Under the pieces are notes generated by a model. The model saw only the letters and a program-made list of their open reading frames with translations. It ran no database searches and was not told the DNA's origin. A stretch of 62,537 nucleotides of DNA, taken from Paraburkholderia sp. LEh10. GTDB lineage: Bacteria > Pseudomonadota > Gammaproteobacteria > Burkholderiales > Burkholderiaceae. The stretch covers positions 1 through 62,537 of the forward strand of contig NZ_JAGIPX010000051.1 of NCBI RefSeq assembly GCF_017814945.1. The letters are read 5' to 3'. The translations under genes and the position numbers were made by a program. This document shows positions 1 through 8,395 of the stretch, in pieces; the first letter of the stretch is position 1; each line of letters begins with the position of its first letter.

Positions 1-486
1 AAGGCGCCGCCGCGGAAGGAGCCGGTGGACATCAACGAGGCGATCCGCGAGGTGATCGAGCTCACGCATGGCGAAGCTTCGAAGAGCGGTGCCTCGGTAC
101 AGACGCAACTCGCGGACGGCTTGCCATTCATGGAAGGAGACCGTGTCGAACTGCAACAGGTGCTCCTTAACCTGATCATGAACGCGCTCGAGGCGATGAG
201 TGGCGTCAGCGATGGCGCGCGACAATTGCTCGTCAGCACAGGCAAAACTGACTCTGGCTGCGTGCTCGTGACAGTGCGCGATTCGGGGCCGGGCTTTGCT
301 CCGCAAAGCGCCGAGCACATTTTCGCCCCCTTCTACACCACAAAGTCCACCGGCTTGGGGATGGGGCTGTCGATCTGCCGTTCGATCATTGACGCGCACG
401 GCGGCCGGTTGTGGGCGAGTGCGAACCTGCCCCGCGGCGCTGTCGTTCAGTTCAGCGTGCCGGCCCATCCAGTCGTTTCGTCGTGA
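1..486 (+). CDS. Sensor histidine kinase, C-terminal ATPase domain (5' end outside window)
   Basis: The reading frame is open from base 1, so the gene begins upstream of the window and only about 160 residues are visible. They form a HATPase_c domain: N box NLIMNALEAM, G1 box DSGPGF, F box FAPFYTTKS and G2 box GLGMGLSICRS. This domain binds ATP and phosphorylates the kinase's own histidine. The layout matches the FixL-like soluble kinases at 32605-34584 and 42573-44330 in this window. The phospho-acceptor histidine and sensor domains are not visible, so the stimulus is unknown. No partner regulator follows; the next feature is an insertion-sequence scar. Confidence 0.9.
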   Translation, partial: KAPPRKEPVDINEAIREVIELTHGEASKSGASVQTQLADGLPFMEGDRVELQQVLLNLIMNALEAMSGVSDGARQLLVSTGKTDSGCVLVTVRDSGPGFAPQSAEHIFAPFYTTKSTGLGMGLSICRSIIDAHGGRLWASANLPRGAVVQFSVPAHPVVSS

Positions 487-681
487 TTGCCGCGCAGGAG
501 CGAGGACCTCTGGGCGTTTCGCTATCCTGCGTGAACGCGCGGTACAGAATTGAAGTGAGTTGGACCGCGACAATCATGTTGGCCGGCGTGTTGACTCAGA
601 TGCTATGCGGGAGGGCTGTGGAAGTAAGCCCGCTGGAGTAAAACGGGATTTCCAGACTCGTTTCTCCGAAGGAGCACGCAA

Positions 682-1095
682 ATGGATGCGCCTGACACAA
701 CCCTCCGTGGGCAGAATACGACAGTAGGTGGCCGGCTGTACATGGCCTTTGAATTGGGCGAGAAAAGCTGGAAGCTCTCACTGGGTGATGGCCAGCGTGC
801 ACCCAGCCGCTGTACGGTCGCCGCAGGCGATACCAACGCGCTCCTCACCGCCATCGCGAAAGCCAGGGTGCGCTGCCACCTCAGCGCAGATACTCCTGTC
901 TACAGCTGTTACGAGGCCGGCCGCGACGGCTTCTGGCTGCACCGCTGGCTGACCGAGCAGGGCATCGCCAATCTCGTGATGGATTCGGCCAGTATCGAGG
1001 TGAACCGGCGTACCCGTCGCGCGAAGACGGACCGGCTTGACAGCGACAAGCTGCTTTCGATGCTGATGCGCTATCACACCGGCGAGCGGCGGGTA
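682..1095 (+). mobile_element. IS110-family transposase, N-terminal remnant
   Basis: The frame starting at 682 encodes the start of an IS110-type DEDD transposase: FELGEKSWKLS near the N terminus, then YEAGRDGFWLHRWL and RRTRRAKTDRLDSDKLL. These are typical of the RuvC-like catalytic half. After GERR (about 1093) the similarity stops and a different insertion sequence begins; the original frame closes at 1122 with unrelated residues. The C-terminal half with the catalytic serine is missing, so the element cannot move by itself. About 90 bases upstream of the start look like the leader that usually precedes such genes. The piece marks the breakpoint with the IS630 fragment that follows. Confidence 0.8.
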
Positions 1096-1663
1096 TCCAT
1101 CCATCGCCAGACGTGCTCGTGAGCAGAAGGCGGACATCTTCTTCCGGGACGAATCGGGCTTTCGTGCCGACTCGGTACATGGCAAGACCTGGGCGCCACG
1201 CGGCGAAACACCGGTCGTAGAGCGCCCCGGTCGACGGCAGAGTATGAGGGCGGCGTCCGCCATCAACTCGAAGGGCGGGTTCTGGTTTGCGACGTACGAA
1301 GGGGGACTCAGCGGTGAATTGTTCGTCGCGCTGCTCAAGAAGTTGATGTTCAATCGGAAGAGGCCGGTTCATCTGATTGTCGACGGACTGCCCGCACACA
1401 AAAAGGCCGTCGTGAAGGACTACGTTGCCAGTACTAACGGCAAACTGACCCTGCACTTTCTGCCCGGCTATGCACCGGACCTCAACCCGGATGAGTTGGT
1501 ATGGAGCCACGTGAAGCGCACAGGCGTCGCGCGAAATCCCTTGCGCAAGGGCGAAAAGCTCGGTCCGAAAGTTCACGATCAACTTGCACAGGTCCAGCAA
1601 AACCCAGAGCTCGTGCGCTCGTTTTTCAGGCATCCGTCTGTCGCCTATATTTCTGATCTATGA
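1094..1663 (+). mobile_element. IS630-family transposase, C-terminal remnant
   Basis: The frame entering at about 1094 reads the C-terminal part of an IS630/Tc1-type DDE transposase: YPSIARRAREQKADIFF, then RDESGF (first acidic residue of the triad), DGLPAHK (second) and LPGYAPDLNPDELVW (third region), ending YISDL at 1663. The N-terminal helix-turn-helix half is absent and there is no start codon at the joint. The first ATG in frame is at 1244, after the first acidic residue, so no active enzyme is expected. The fragment is fused in another frame to the IS110 remnant, which suggests one element inserted into, or recombined with, the other. Confidence 0.8.
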
Positions 1664-1865
1664 GTAAAGGTCTATGTCTAAGTTAGGCGCCGTTCCGAGT
1701 TGATTATGCCGACGCATGGTTTTGGGAGACTCCGTTTCGGAAGTTGCCCGCGGACGTTATGCCCGTTCTATACGCGCCAACTCCTTGCCAAGGCCGCGAT
1801 GGGCAGCACTCGGTCGCGTTCGGGTTGCCTGTCGTGATCACCGCTCCCAATGCCTCATCCGACAC

Positions 1866-1965
1866 TCGCCGTCCAGCCACCATTCTTATGCTGTCACGGG
1901 TACCAGATCGGCGGAACTGTCTCAGTATCTGCTCAATCTCGTGACAGTCGCGCGTGCCGCGAGCG
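1866..1965 (+). pseudogene. Fragment of a second trpS gene
   Basis: About 80-100 bases closely resemble part of the intact trpS downstream (about 3488-3572). The shared translation is AELSQYLLNLVTVAR, preceded by a degraded match to the sequence before it. Nothing else of a synthetase is recognisable on either side. The copies differ at several synonymous positions, so this is not a fresh duplication. It is probably the last visible piece of a decayed paralogue. The rest of 1664-2632 holds no gene I can support except the tiny frame at 2234. Confidence 0.55.
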
Positions 1966-2233
1966 TTGACTCAACTACTCCTTGCGCGACTCACACGCCT
2001 ATCTAAACCGCGTCGCCCTTCTGTACAGGTGCGTTCAGAGATAGGCGGCCGAGGTCCGAGATTGGTTGGGAAGAACGGAAATCGCGAGCGATGCGTCAGG
2101 TCCACGCGCTGGTGTTTGTAAAGCGTCGGGCCGGTCGAACATCGAAGATGGCCTAGCTCAATAATCATTTCATGGCCCTACAGTCGGTCTCAGCAAATGG
2201 ATACCATAGGCGACCCATCAAGGAAAAGAAGGC

Positions 2234-2344
2234 ATGGACAAGATGCCGCGCGCGCAACGCTTTTACTTCCACAACGGTCGACTCATCAAAGGTATGCAGA
2301 TCGTCGAATCGCGCGCGCAGAGCGGATCGGAGGGCGTGCGCTGA
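2234..2344 (+). CDS. Possible 36-residue peptide of unknown function
   Basis: A short frame starts at an ATG preceded by a purine-rich stretch (aaggaaaagaa) at plausible ribosome-binding distance and runs to TGA at 2342-2344. It begins MDKMPRAQRFYFHNGRL and contains GMQIVESRAQ. I do not recognise a family. It sits alone among insertion-sequence debris, so it could equally be the end of a decayed gene. Support is limited to the start-site context. Confidence 0.2.
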   Translation: MDKMPRAQRFYFHNGRLIKGMQIVESRAQSGSEGVR

Positions 2345-2632
2345 AGATTCTGTCAATGCTCGGATTTCTAGCGGGATGCATTCGGGATGGGTGACTTGAG
2401 CAGGACCGGCTCACGTTCCCATCCGGCGATGGCATATTCCCCATTCGCGAATGCCTGTTGTTCCATATTCCGGCAATTCCGATGACCGGTTTCCCACCTT
2501 TCCTATGAAAATTCTGTAGTTTTTCTGAAATTTGTTACTCCCCGCGGATCACCCTGCGCGTAAGCCTCGTATTGACTCAATCGTATCGACTGACCAGATT
2601 CACGCTTCATTGACTGCTACGCCTAATTTGCA

Positions 2633-3076
2633 ATGCCGAATGCTTCCAGAATACTACTGTTCTATGATGGAACAACCGAAGCAAAGTCCGCTTTGCTTCG
2701 ATGTGCCTCCCTTTCTTTAGCGCTTTCGGCCGTTGTCGACGTCGTTACAGTTGTCGATTGCATCGGCACGGGAGCCATGACTGGGGGCATGTTGAGCGAA
2801 GTCCTGGTATTGCAGTTGGAAGCGAACGCGCGGTCTGCCTTGAAAGACGCAATCGACGAGCTAGGTATGAATGGCATTTTTGCACGCGGCCACCTCGTAT
2901 TTGGCCACGCTGCAGATGCAATATCACAGATGCTCGAACTATTGAGCGCCGACCTGATCGTCGTCGGTCACCGTGCGAAAACCGGCTTCGCGAGATGGTA
3001 CGGCAGTCGCCCGCTTCACCTCGACCTGTTGGAAAGGTTAAAGGGCGCGATGATCGTCACCGTCACTGCGGGCTGA
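2633..3076 (+). CDS. Universal stress protein (UspA family)
   Basis: A 147-residue cytoplasmic protein of the single-domain UspA type. It starts with the family's first strand (RILLFYDGT), has a central helix of the usual length, and ends with the nucleotide-site region (ADLIVVGHRAKTG followed by WYGSRPLH) and a final strand MIVTVTAG. The ATP-binding glycine pattern is only partly conserved, so nucleotide binding is uncertain. Family members dimerise and promote survival under stress by mechanisms that vary. The gene stands alone between insertion-sequence debris and an SDR scrap. The ribosome-binding site is weak. Confidence 0.8.
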   Translation: MPNASRILLFYDGTTEAKSALLRCASLSLALSAVVDVVTVVDCIGTGAMTGGMLSEVLVLQLEANARSALKDAIDELGMNGIFARGHLVFGHAADAISQMLELLSADLIVVGHRAKTGFARWYGSRPLHLDLLERLKGAMIVTVTAG

Positions 3077-3123
3077 GTTTCCAACCGGACGCGTCCCCCT
3101 CTCATCTATTGAGGAAAATCGTC

Positions 3124-3180
3124 ATGAGCGAGATCATCCGCATCATGGGGGCCTCCAGCGGCTTTGGTCGCTCCGCGTGA
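3124..3180 (+). pseudogene. N-terminal scrap of a short-chain dehydrogenase (SDR)
   Basis: An 18-codon frame with a good ribosome-binding site (gaggaaaatcgtc before ATG) encodes MSEIIRIMGASSGFGRSA and then a stop. GASSGFG is the glycine-rich NAD(P)-binding turn found at the very start of SDR enzymes. The rest of the enzyme does not follow, so this is most likely a broken gene. After the TGA the same frame continues for 17 codons with three tryptophan codons (3193, 3196, 3223) before TAA, just ahead of trpS; this may be chance. Confidence 0.5.
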
Positions 3181-3252
3181 TGCCGCCAGGCCTGGTGGCG
3201 TTTGAGTTTCTGTGCTACTGGCTGGTGCCATTAAACAATAGGGCTGTAGTCT

Positions 3253-4263
3253 ATGACGTATACAAACCGTCCTACCATCCTGACCGGGGACCGGACCACC
3301 GGCCCGCTTCATCTCGGCCACTATATCGGGTCGTTGCGCGCAAGGGTTCAGTTGCAGCACCAAGCACGGCAGTTCCTGCTTCTCGCAGATACACAGGCGT
3401 TGACCGACAACGTCGGCCGACATCAGAAAGTAACCGAGAATGTGATTGAAGTGGCACTCGATTATCTTGCCGTCGGAATCGACCCGACGAAGTCCACCAT
3501 GCTCATCCAGTCACAGGTACCAGAATTGGCGGAGCTGTCTCAGTATCTGCTCAACCTCGTAACCGTCGCGCGTCTTGAGCGTAACCCTACAATCAAGGAG
3601 GAAATTCGCCTACGGGGTTTCGAGAGAGACATTCCGGCCGGCTTCCTGACGTATCCGGTGAGTCAGGCAGCGGATATCACAGCGTTCAAGGCAACGCGCG
3701 TACCGGTGGGCGATGACCAGCTACCTATGATCGAGCAGACCAACGAATTGGTGCGCCGCTTTAATAACAGTGTTGGCCGGTCTGTACTGGTGCAGTGCGA
3801 AGCCGTGCTCTCGCAGGTTACTCGATCGCCCGGCGTCGATGGCAAAGCCAAGATGAGCAAATCGCTAGGGAACGCGATTACTCTGGGGGCCACTGAAGAC
3901 GAGATTACGAAGGCGGTCAACGACATGTATACCGATCCGAACCACCTGCGGGTCAACGACCCTGGTCGGGTAGATGGTAACGTCGTGTTCGCGTTCCTCG
4001 ATGCATTTGAGCCCGACGTACAGAAGGTTGACGAGCTCAAATCGCGTTATCGTCGTGGTGGCTTGGGCGATAGTGCGGTCAAGCGGGTCCTAAACGAGCG
4101 ACTGCAGTCACTTATCGAACCCATTCGGGCGCGCCGTCGCGAGCTTGAGAAAGACAGGGGTGAGGTGCTCGCGATCTTGCGCTGCGGTACGATGCGTGCG
4201 CGAGGGGTGGCCGCGGAAACGCTGTCGGAGGTCAAAGGCGCGCTCGGGTTAAGCTACTTCTAG
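3253..4263 (+). CDS. trpS: Tryptophanyl-tRNA synthetase (accessory copy)
   Basis: A 336-residue class I aminoacyl-tRNA synthetase that charges tRNA(Trp) with tryptophan. The HIGH-type signature reads HLGH at residues 20-23 and KMSKS is at 200-204. The TrpRS-specific region VSQAADITAFKA and PVGDDQ are present, and the length is normal for the bacterial enzyme. All catalytic motifs are intact, so it should be active. Its position among mobile debris suggests a second copy beside a chromosomal housekeeping gene (inference). In other bacteria accessory TrpRS can confer resistance to tryptophan-analogue antibiotics or respond to tryptophan supply; nothing here proves either. The ribosome-binding site is weak. 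Confidence 0.93.
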   Translation: MTYTNRPTILTGDRTTGPLHLGHYIGSLRARVQLQHQARQFLLLADTQALTDNVGRHQKVTENVIEVALDYLAVGIDPTKSTMLIQSQVPELAELSQYLLNLVTVARLERNPTIKEEIRLRGFERDIPAGFLTYPVSQAADITAFKATRVPVGDDQLPMIEQTNELVRRFNNSVGRSVLVQCEAVLSQVTRSPGVDGKAKMSKSLGNAITLGATEDEITKAVNDMYTDPNHLRVNDPGRVDGNVVFAFLDAFEPDVQKVDELKSRYRRGGLGDSAVKRVLNERLQSLIEPIRARRRELEKDRGEVLAILRCGTMRARGVAAETLSEVKGALGLSYF

Positions 4264-4420
4264 AGCTAAGCAGCCGCTTTCGACGATTTGCCGATTGCCC
4301 GCGATTGTCGCCAGCGGCACCCAGCTTTTGGAAAAGCTGTCGACGAAAATCGCGCGCGACGTGACCGCGAGCGCGTGAAGTTGGCCGCTCAGCGCCCGAC
4401 GGCTTAGGGCCTGCGCGAAT

Positions 4421-4876
4421 TCAACCGCGCGTTAGAGGAGGGCGCTTCATACTCACAAGCTCTGTCAGCTCATGTCGATCATCTGCCGACGAGACGGCAA
4501 CAGTCAACCATTTCCCGTCGGGGTATGGATGGGCTTCGTCGTAGAGCTTCACCAACTTCGGGCTCCAGGAATAACGACGCTCGTCAAACTTTTCCCGCTC
4601 CGCTCGCCCCAAGACCACAAGAACGGACAACATCCTGTATTCAGGCAGCAAGGTGCAAAAGGCCTTGGTCTTCTTGTAGCGCAGTGACCAACCGCGTTTC
4701 TTGCCGCCATAGAGCCAGTCTGGCGCGAAAACACCGGGGTAGGACGCGTCGATCCAGTCCTGCAGGCCGGCCCAATGCTTGAATGCCTCCGCCCCCATCC
4801 AGTTGCGTAAAGTTCGCTCATCAGGCGGTGCCGATTTGTCGGTGATCCTATCGCCGATTTCGGGAGACTGTTTCAT
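4421..4876 (-). CDS. DUF3788 family protein
   Basis: A 151-residue soluble protein. Its features (W-rich start of the domain, DWLYGGKKRGWSLRYKK, then a hydrophobic strand MLSVLVVLGRAERE and DGKWLTVAVSS near the end) match DUF3788. Members are small cytoplasmic proteins without an assigned biochemical role, often annotated as YdhG/YjbR-like; the link to that fold is from memory. The gene is monocistronic. The 425 bases upstream hold two copies of the GTTAC-N3-GTAAC palindrome (5131-5149 and 5215-5229), which may control it. Confidence 0.75.
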   Translation of the reverse strand: MKQSPEIGDRITDKSAPPDERTLRNWMGAEAFKHWAGLQDWIDASYPGVFAPDWLYGGKKRGWSLRYKKTKAFCTLLPEYRMLSVLVVLGRAEREKFDERRYSWSPKLVKLYDEAHPYPDGKWLTVAVSSADDRHELTELVSMKRPPLTRG

Positions 4877-5130
4877 GTTGCTTTCCTCTTCGTAGGCGGA
4901 ATGCTTTTTGGTGGTGCAGGTGCTCTTCTCACCAACGATCTTACATGAGCTTCTGGCGAGTGATTAGAATGCTTTTCAAGGCTTCTTCATAACCTCTGGA
5001 GGCTGCAGTGGCAGTATCCAACTTCACCGATTCTCGATGCGGCCCGACCCGGCGCGCTAATCGGGACTGTAATGGCTGTGTCGTCGGCAGTGAAGATAAG
5101 CTTCAACTCAGTGAATTCAACTCATGGCAT

Positions 5131-5149
5131 TTCGTTACTGTGTAACGAA
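5131..5149. promoter_or_regulatory. Palindrome GTTAC-N3-GTAAC, site 1
   Basis: A perfect inverted repeat with 8-base arms, TTCGTTAC and GTAACGAA, around TGT. It lies about 255 bases upstream of the minus-strand DUF3788 gene. About 35 bases further in that direction is a possible -10 (TATCTT, 5093-5098) with a TTGAAT -35. The form fits an operator for a dimeric TetR-type regulator (inference). It is one of six such sites in the window. Confidence 0.55.
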
Positions 5150-5214
5150 CATGACGGCATTCGGCGACGCTTCCCGCGAGAGCGCTAGGGCGCGATACGC
5201 GAGCGCCATCTAGC

Positions 5215-5229
5215 TGTTACGCGGTAACA
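5215..5229. promoter_or_regulatory. Palindrome GTTAC-N3-GTAAC, site 2
   Basis: Perfect 6-base arms TGTTAC and GTAACA around GCG, centred 82 bases from site 1. The pair lies in the gap between the DUF3788 gene and the 3' end of the MocR gene. The rest of 4877-5301 shows no convincing gene. Confidence 0.5.
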
Positions 5230-5301
5230 AAATTAAGCCGGTCACTGCGGCCTGGAAATATGCGCGGCGTGAAACGCAGATATGTTCAGGTCGTGCGCAT
5301 A

Positions 5302-6711
5302 TCAGTGGTCGACAGCATCTCTCAACCGTCGGACTTGCTTTAGAGCCTGTTCGGAAGTGGCGATATTGGCGAACCCCATCAGCAGGCCAACCGGCGATCG
5401 ATGGCGTATGTGCCATTCGCTCAAGGCCATTACTGCTAAACCTTTGGCATTGGCCGCGGCTGCGAATGCCTTATCGTTGTACTTTGGTTTTAGATATGCA
5501 ACCACATGGATTCCCCCCGCGCGTTCGGGAACTAGCAACACATCACCGAACACCTGAGCCAGAGCCTGCACCAGATAATCACGTCTTGCCGCATAAAGTG
5601 AGCGCATTTTCTTGATGTGGCGAGCAAAATGGCCCTGCTCCATGAAATCGGCTACGGTGGCCTGAAAAAGGACCGGGCTGCTTCCTAGTTGCGCCACCGA
5701 GTTCCGGAACTTGCCGATTTCCGGTTCTGGAACCACCAGATAGGCCAGTCGCAATCCTGGGTATAGCACCTTGCTGAATGTTCCAGCGTATAGCACGCGT
5801 CCTCCATGGTCGAGGCTCTTCAGCGGAGGCAGAGGACGGCCGTCGTATCTGAATTCGCTGTCGTAATCGTCTTCGATGATCCATGCGCGCTGAGCTTGCG
5901 CCCAATCCAATAACGCCAATCTTCGCGGTAGTGACAGGGCGACGCCGGAGGGGCTTTGATGTGTCGGCGTAACCACTGCGAACCGGGCGTCAGCCGCGTG
6001 ACGCAGGCCGGCTTCCACGTTTAGGCCATCGTCATCTACCGGCAACGGAACCAATTGCATGCCGGCATCTTCCAGGAACCGCCGAGCGTGCAGATACCCT
6101 GGATCCTCGAACCAGCCGCTATCACCGTGCCGGAACAAGGTGCGTCGAATCAGTTCCAGCGCTCCGCGGTATCCTGCAGTTACGAAAACCTGATCGGGCG
6201 TGCAGGCGATACCGCGTGAAACGGCCAGATAAGCGGCGATCGCCCGCCGCAGCGGTTCATATCCGTTGGGATCCGCGTTGACCATGTCCGCGACGTTTAT
6301 CGCGCGCAAATTTCGCCCAGCGAGCCGAACCCAGGTTTTCCGGGGAAAAGCGTCCAGTGCGGGCAATCCCAACTGCAAAGGCTTAGAGCCGGCTAGTTTG
6401 ACCTGACTTGATCGGGGAAGAACGCTCGACCCAACCGGTGTCATAGCGCCGACGCGCCCATCAAGCTGCGGAGACACGACCGTGCCTGCCGGTCCGCGCC
6501 CTATCAGGTAGCCTTCGCTGCTCAGCATCTGATATGCCGCCTCGACAGTACCGCGTGCGAGATTCAGCTCACTCGCGAGACTTCGAATCGAAGGCACGCG
6601 GTCGCCAGGAGCCAGTTTGCCGGTGGCGATTGCATTTCGAAAACGCGAATACAACTGCAAATAGATCGGCGACTCGTGATCTGTCAGCGACTTGAAGTCA
6701 GGTAAGTCCAT
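5302..6711 (-). CDS. MocR-type PLP-dependent transcriptional regulator (GntR/aminotransferase fusion)
   Basis: A 469-residue protein of the MocR/PdxR class. Residues about 10-80 are a GntR winged helix (SPIYLQLYSRFRNAIATGKL, then VPSIRSLASELNLARGTVEAAY). The rest is a fold-type I aminotransferase-like domain with IIEDDYDSEFRYDG and the PLP lysine in GTFSKVLYPGLRLAYLV (Lys314). Such regulators use pyridoxal phosphate, sometimes with an amine ligand, as effector. It is divergent from the acetyltransferase/azoreductase pair that starts at 6802, with 90 bases between the starts. Those two genes are its most likely targets (inference). Confidence 0.92.
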   Translation of the reverse strand: MDLPDFKSLTDHESPIYLQLYSRFRNAIATGKLAPGDRVPSIRSLASELNLARGTVEAAYQMLSSEGYLIGRGPAGTVVSPQLDGRVGAMTPVGSSVLPRSSQVKLAGSKPLQLGLPALDAFPRKTWVRLAGRNLRAINVADMVNADPNGYEPLRRAIAAYLAVSRGIACTPDQVFVTAGYRGALELIRRTLFRHGDSGWFEDPGYLHARRFLEDAGMQLVPLPVDDDGLNVEAGLRHAADARFAVVTPTHQSPSGVALSLPRRLALLDWAQAQRAWIIEDDYDSEFRYDGRPLPPLKSLDHGGRVLYAGTFSKVLYPGLRLAYLVVPEPEIGKFRNSVAQLGSSPVLFQATVADFMEQGHFARHIKKMRSLYAARRDYLVQALAQVFGDVLLVPERAGGIHVVAYLKPKYNDKAFAAAANAKGLAVMALSEWHIRHRSPVGLLMGFANIATSEQALKQVRRLRDAVDH

Positions 6712-6801
6712 CTCGATGTCCCAGTCCGTTGAATATTTCTTGTGCCTATTGAGTAGGTCACCCTCCTTCTAAACTGGCGACTCGGTAACTCGGATATCGC
6801 C

Positions 6802-7236
6802 ATGACATTAACCTCCTTACGTCATATCGACAACGATCAAGATTGTATCGCCTGCTATGCCGTCATGCTGGAGTTGCGACCGAATCTAATCGGGCCGGAA
6901 GCCTTTGTCGCACAGTTCCGAAGGCAGTCAGAACAGGGCTACCGGCTGCTCGCTGCATGGCAGGGCGAAGAGATCGTTGCGCTGGCGGGTTATCGGTTCC
7001 AGGAAAACTTGCTGTACGGTCGCTTCGTCTATATCGATGATCTGGTGGTAAGCGCCGGCGTACGCAGCCAAGGCCTTGGGCGACGACTGATTGAAGCGGT
7101 ACGTGAAGAGGCGAAACGACTGCGCTGTGATCGGCTTGTGCTCGACACAGGTTTGTCGAACGCGTTTGCTCAGCGCTTTTACTTCCGACAAGGGTTGCTG
7201 GCAACAGGATTGCATTTTGTTGAGGCGGTTGACTGA
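6802..7236 (+). CDS. GNAT family N-acetyltransferase
   Basis: A 144-residue single-domain GNAT protein. The acetyl-CoA site is the motif A region LVVSAGVRSQGLGRRLIEAV (about residues 77-96), whose R/Q-x-x-G-x-G/A core reads RSQGLG. Motif B follows with DTGLSNAFAQRFYFRQG. Members transfer an acetyl group to an amine; the substrate cannot be read from sequence. Its stop overlaps the start of the azoreductase gene (shared bases at 7234-7238), so the two are translationally coupled. The divergent MocR gene probably controls both. Confidence 0.88.
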   Translation: MTLTSLRHIDNDQDCIACYAVMLELRPNLIGPEAFVAQFRRQSEQGYRLLAAWQGEEIVALAGYRFQENLLYGRFVYIDDLVVSAGVRSQGLGRRLIEAVREEAKRLRCDRLVLDTGLSNAFAQRFYFRQGLLATGLHFVEAVD

Positions 7237-7874
7237 TGAGCACCTTTCTTCTGTTGGAATGCAGCCCGCACGGTGAGCGCTCACTGGGTGGCCAGTTGGC
7301 ACGCGACGTTATCGAACAGTTCCAGTTTGGACGCCCGGAAGTCCGTTTCGTGACGCGCAACATGGCTTCCGATGGGTTGCGCGCCCTTTCAGCGGCGTAC
7401 GCGCAGGGTCTATTTGAGTCATGGGCGCATACGTCGGATGCTTTCCCGGATTCCGAACAATTGATCGTTGAACTGGAGCAGAGTGCTTACGTGCTGATTT
7501 CCACGCCGATGCATAACTTCGCGGTGCCTTCAGCACTGAAGTTATGGATCGATCACGTTGTGCGTGATGGACGCACGTTCAAACGAGGGACTCGGGGGAA
7601 GATTGGGCTGCTCAAAGATCGCCCGACACTGGTTCTTGTTCGCTCTAGCACTCCATGCGTTGGCGAAAGAGCGAGTCAACCTGATTTTCTTACGCCGTAT
7701 CTGCGCCATGTTTTTTCTGTTATCGGGATCCATAGTACCGAGTTCGTGTATCTGGCGGGGCAAGACCCGACAGCGGGCGACATTGCGATCGCGCGGGCGA
7801 AACTCACCGCATCGCTTGAATTTTCATCTCGGGTGTTCCGGTCTGTGCGCAACACAGAGCGGACTGGACGGTAG
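7236..7874 (+). CDS. FMN-dependent NADH-azoreductase / quinone reductase (AzoR-like)
   Basis: A 212-residue flavodoxin-fold protein of the AzoR/NQO family. The phosphate-binding loop at the N terminus is LECSPHGERSLGG. The family signature STPMHNFAVPSALKLWIDHV, which lines the flavin site, is complete and is followed by GRTF. These cytoplasmic enzymes use NAD(P)H for two-electron reduction of quinones, azo dyes and nitro compounds. It is the second gene of an overlapping pair with the GNAT gene. The C-terminal 20 residues look loosely conserved. Confidence 0.9.
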   Translation: MSTFLLLECSPHGERSLGGQLARDVIEQFQFGRPEVRFVTRNMASDGLRALSAAYAQGLFESWAHTSDAFPDSEQLIVELEQSAYVLISTPMHNFAVPSALKLWIDHVVRDGRTFKRGTRGKIGLLKDRPTLVLVRSSTPCVGERASQPDFLTPYLRHVFSVIGIHSTEFVYLAGQDPTAGDIAIARAKLTASLEFSSRVFRSVRNTERTGR

Positions 7875-8395
7875 CAAAGTTCGATTTCTACCACGGATGG
7901 TTTGCACGGCGGATACGACGTCTGAATGTCAAAGTGCTTGAGGCGACGCGATGCCGAAGACCACAGTCAAGTCGGCTATTTGTCGATATGAAGCATCCGT
8001 CGGCTGGTTGTTGTTTCAAATGGGTAGTTTGAACCAGTATCTGCCTAGGTAGGTTTCTTAAGAAATTTCCGGTGAGGAGTGTGGTGGCATTTTGGCATCT
8101 TCTCGACGCATTACTAGCGCTCCCAGCGATCCCAAAAAGGCTCACCAATCACAATGGCGGCTTGGTACGCGAACGGACACCGAGTCCGTTGTTCGGCGCC
8201 GGTCTTCGGGTCGCGCATAGAAAAACGCGTTTCGTTCGCTGCTTCTGAAATCCTTTCCCGAGAACCACATCGCGCGATTTGTCTCTCCGTTCGCGCCATT
8301 ACCAGCTTTGCTCCCATAACAACGACCGATTTGAGCGGGGTTAGCCGTTCTTATGTGGCGACCAATGATACGACCGTTCTGACGAGATGTAGCAT
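7875..8395 (+). other. Intergenic region upstream of the RND efflux operon
   Basis: About 520 bases with no recognisable gene. A minus-strand frame ending near 8114 (RDPKTGAEQRTRCPFAYQ) might be a small or decayed gene but I cannot assign it. No clear operator palindrome was seen, and there is no regulator gene next to the efflux genes, unlike many related operons. Confidence 0.4.

Noticed and set aside
3124..3234. UGA read-through giving a Trp-rich leader peptide for trpS
   Set aside because: No evidence for read-through, and the first part looks like an SDR scrap. Kept only as a weak observation in the trpS finding.
4264..4420. Possible gene tail between trpS and the DUF3788 gene
   Set aside because: Only 157 bases, frames interrupted, nothing recognisable.
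4995..5145. Plus-strand frame from GTG containing CNGC ahead of palindrome site 1
   Set aside because: Its stop lies in the palindrome and no family or proper start is seen; likely chance.
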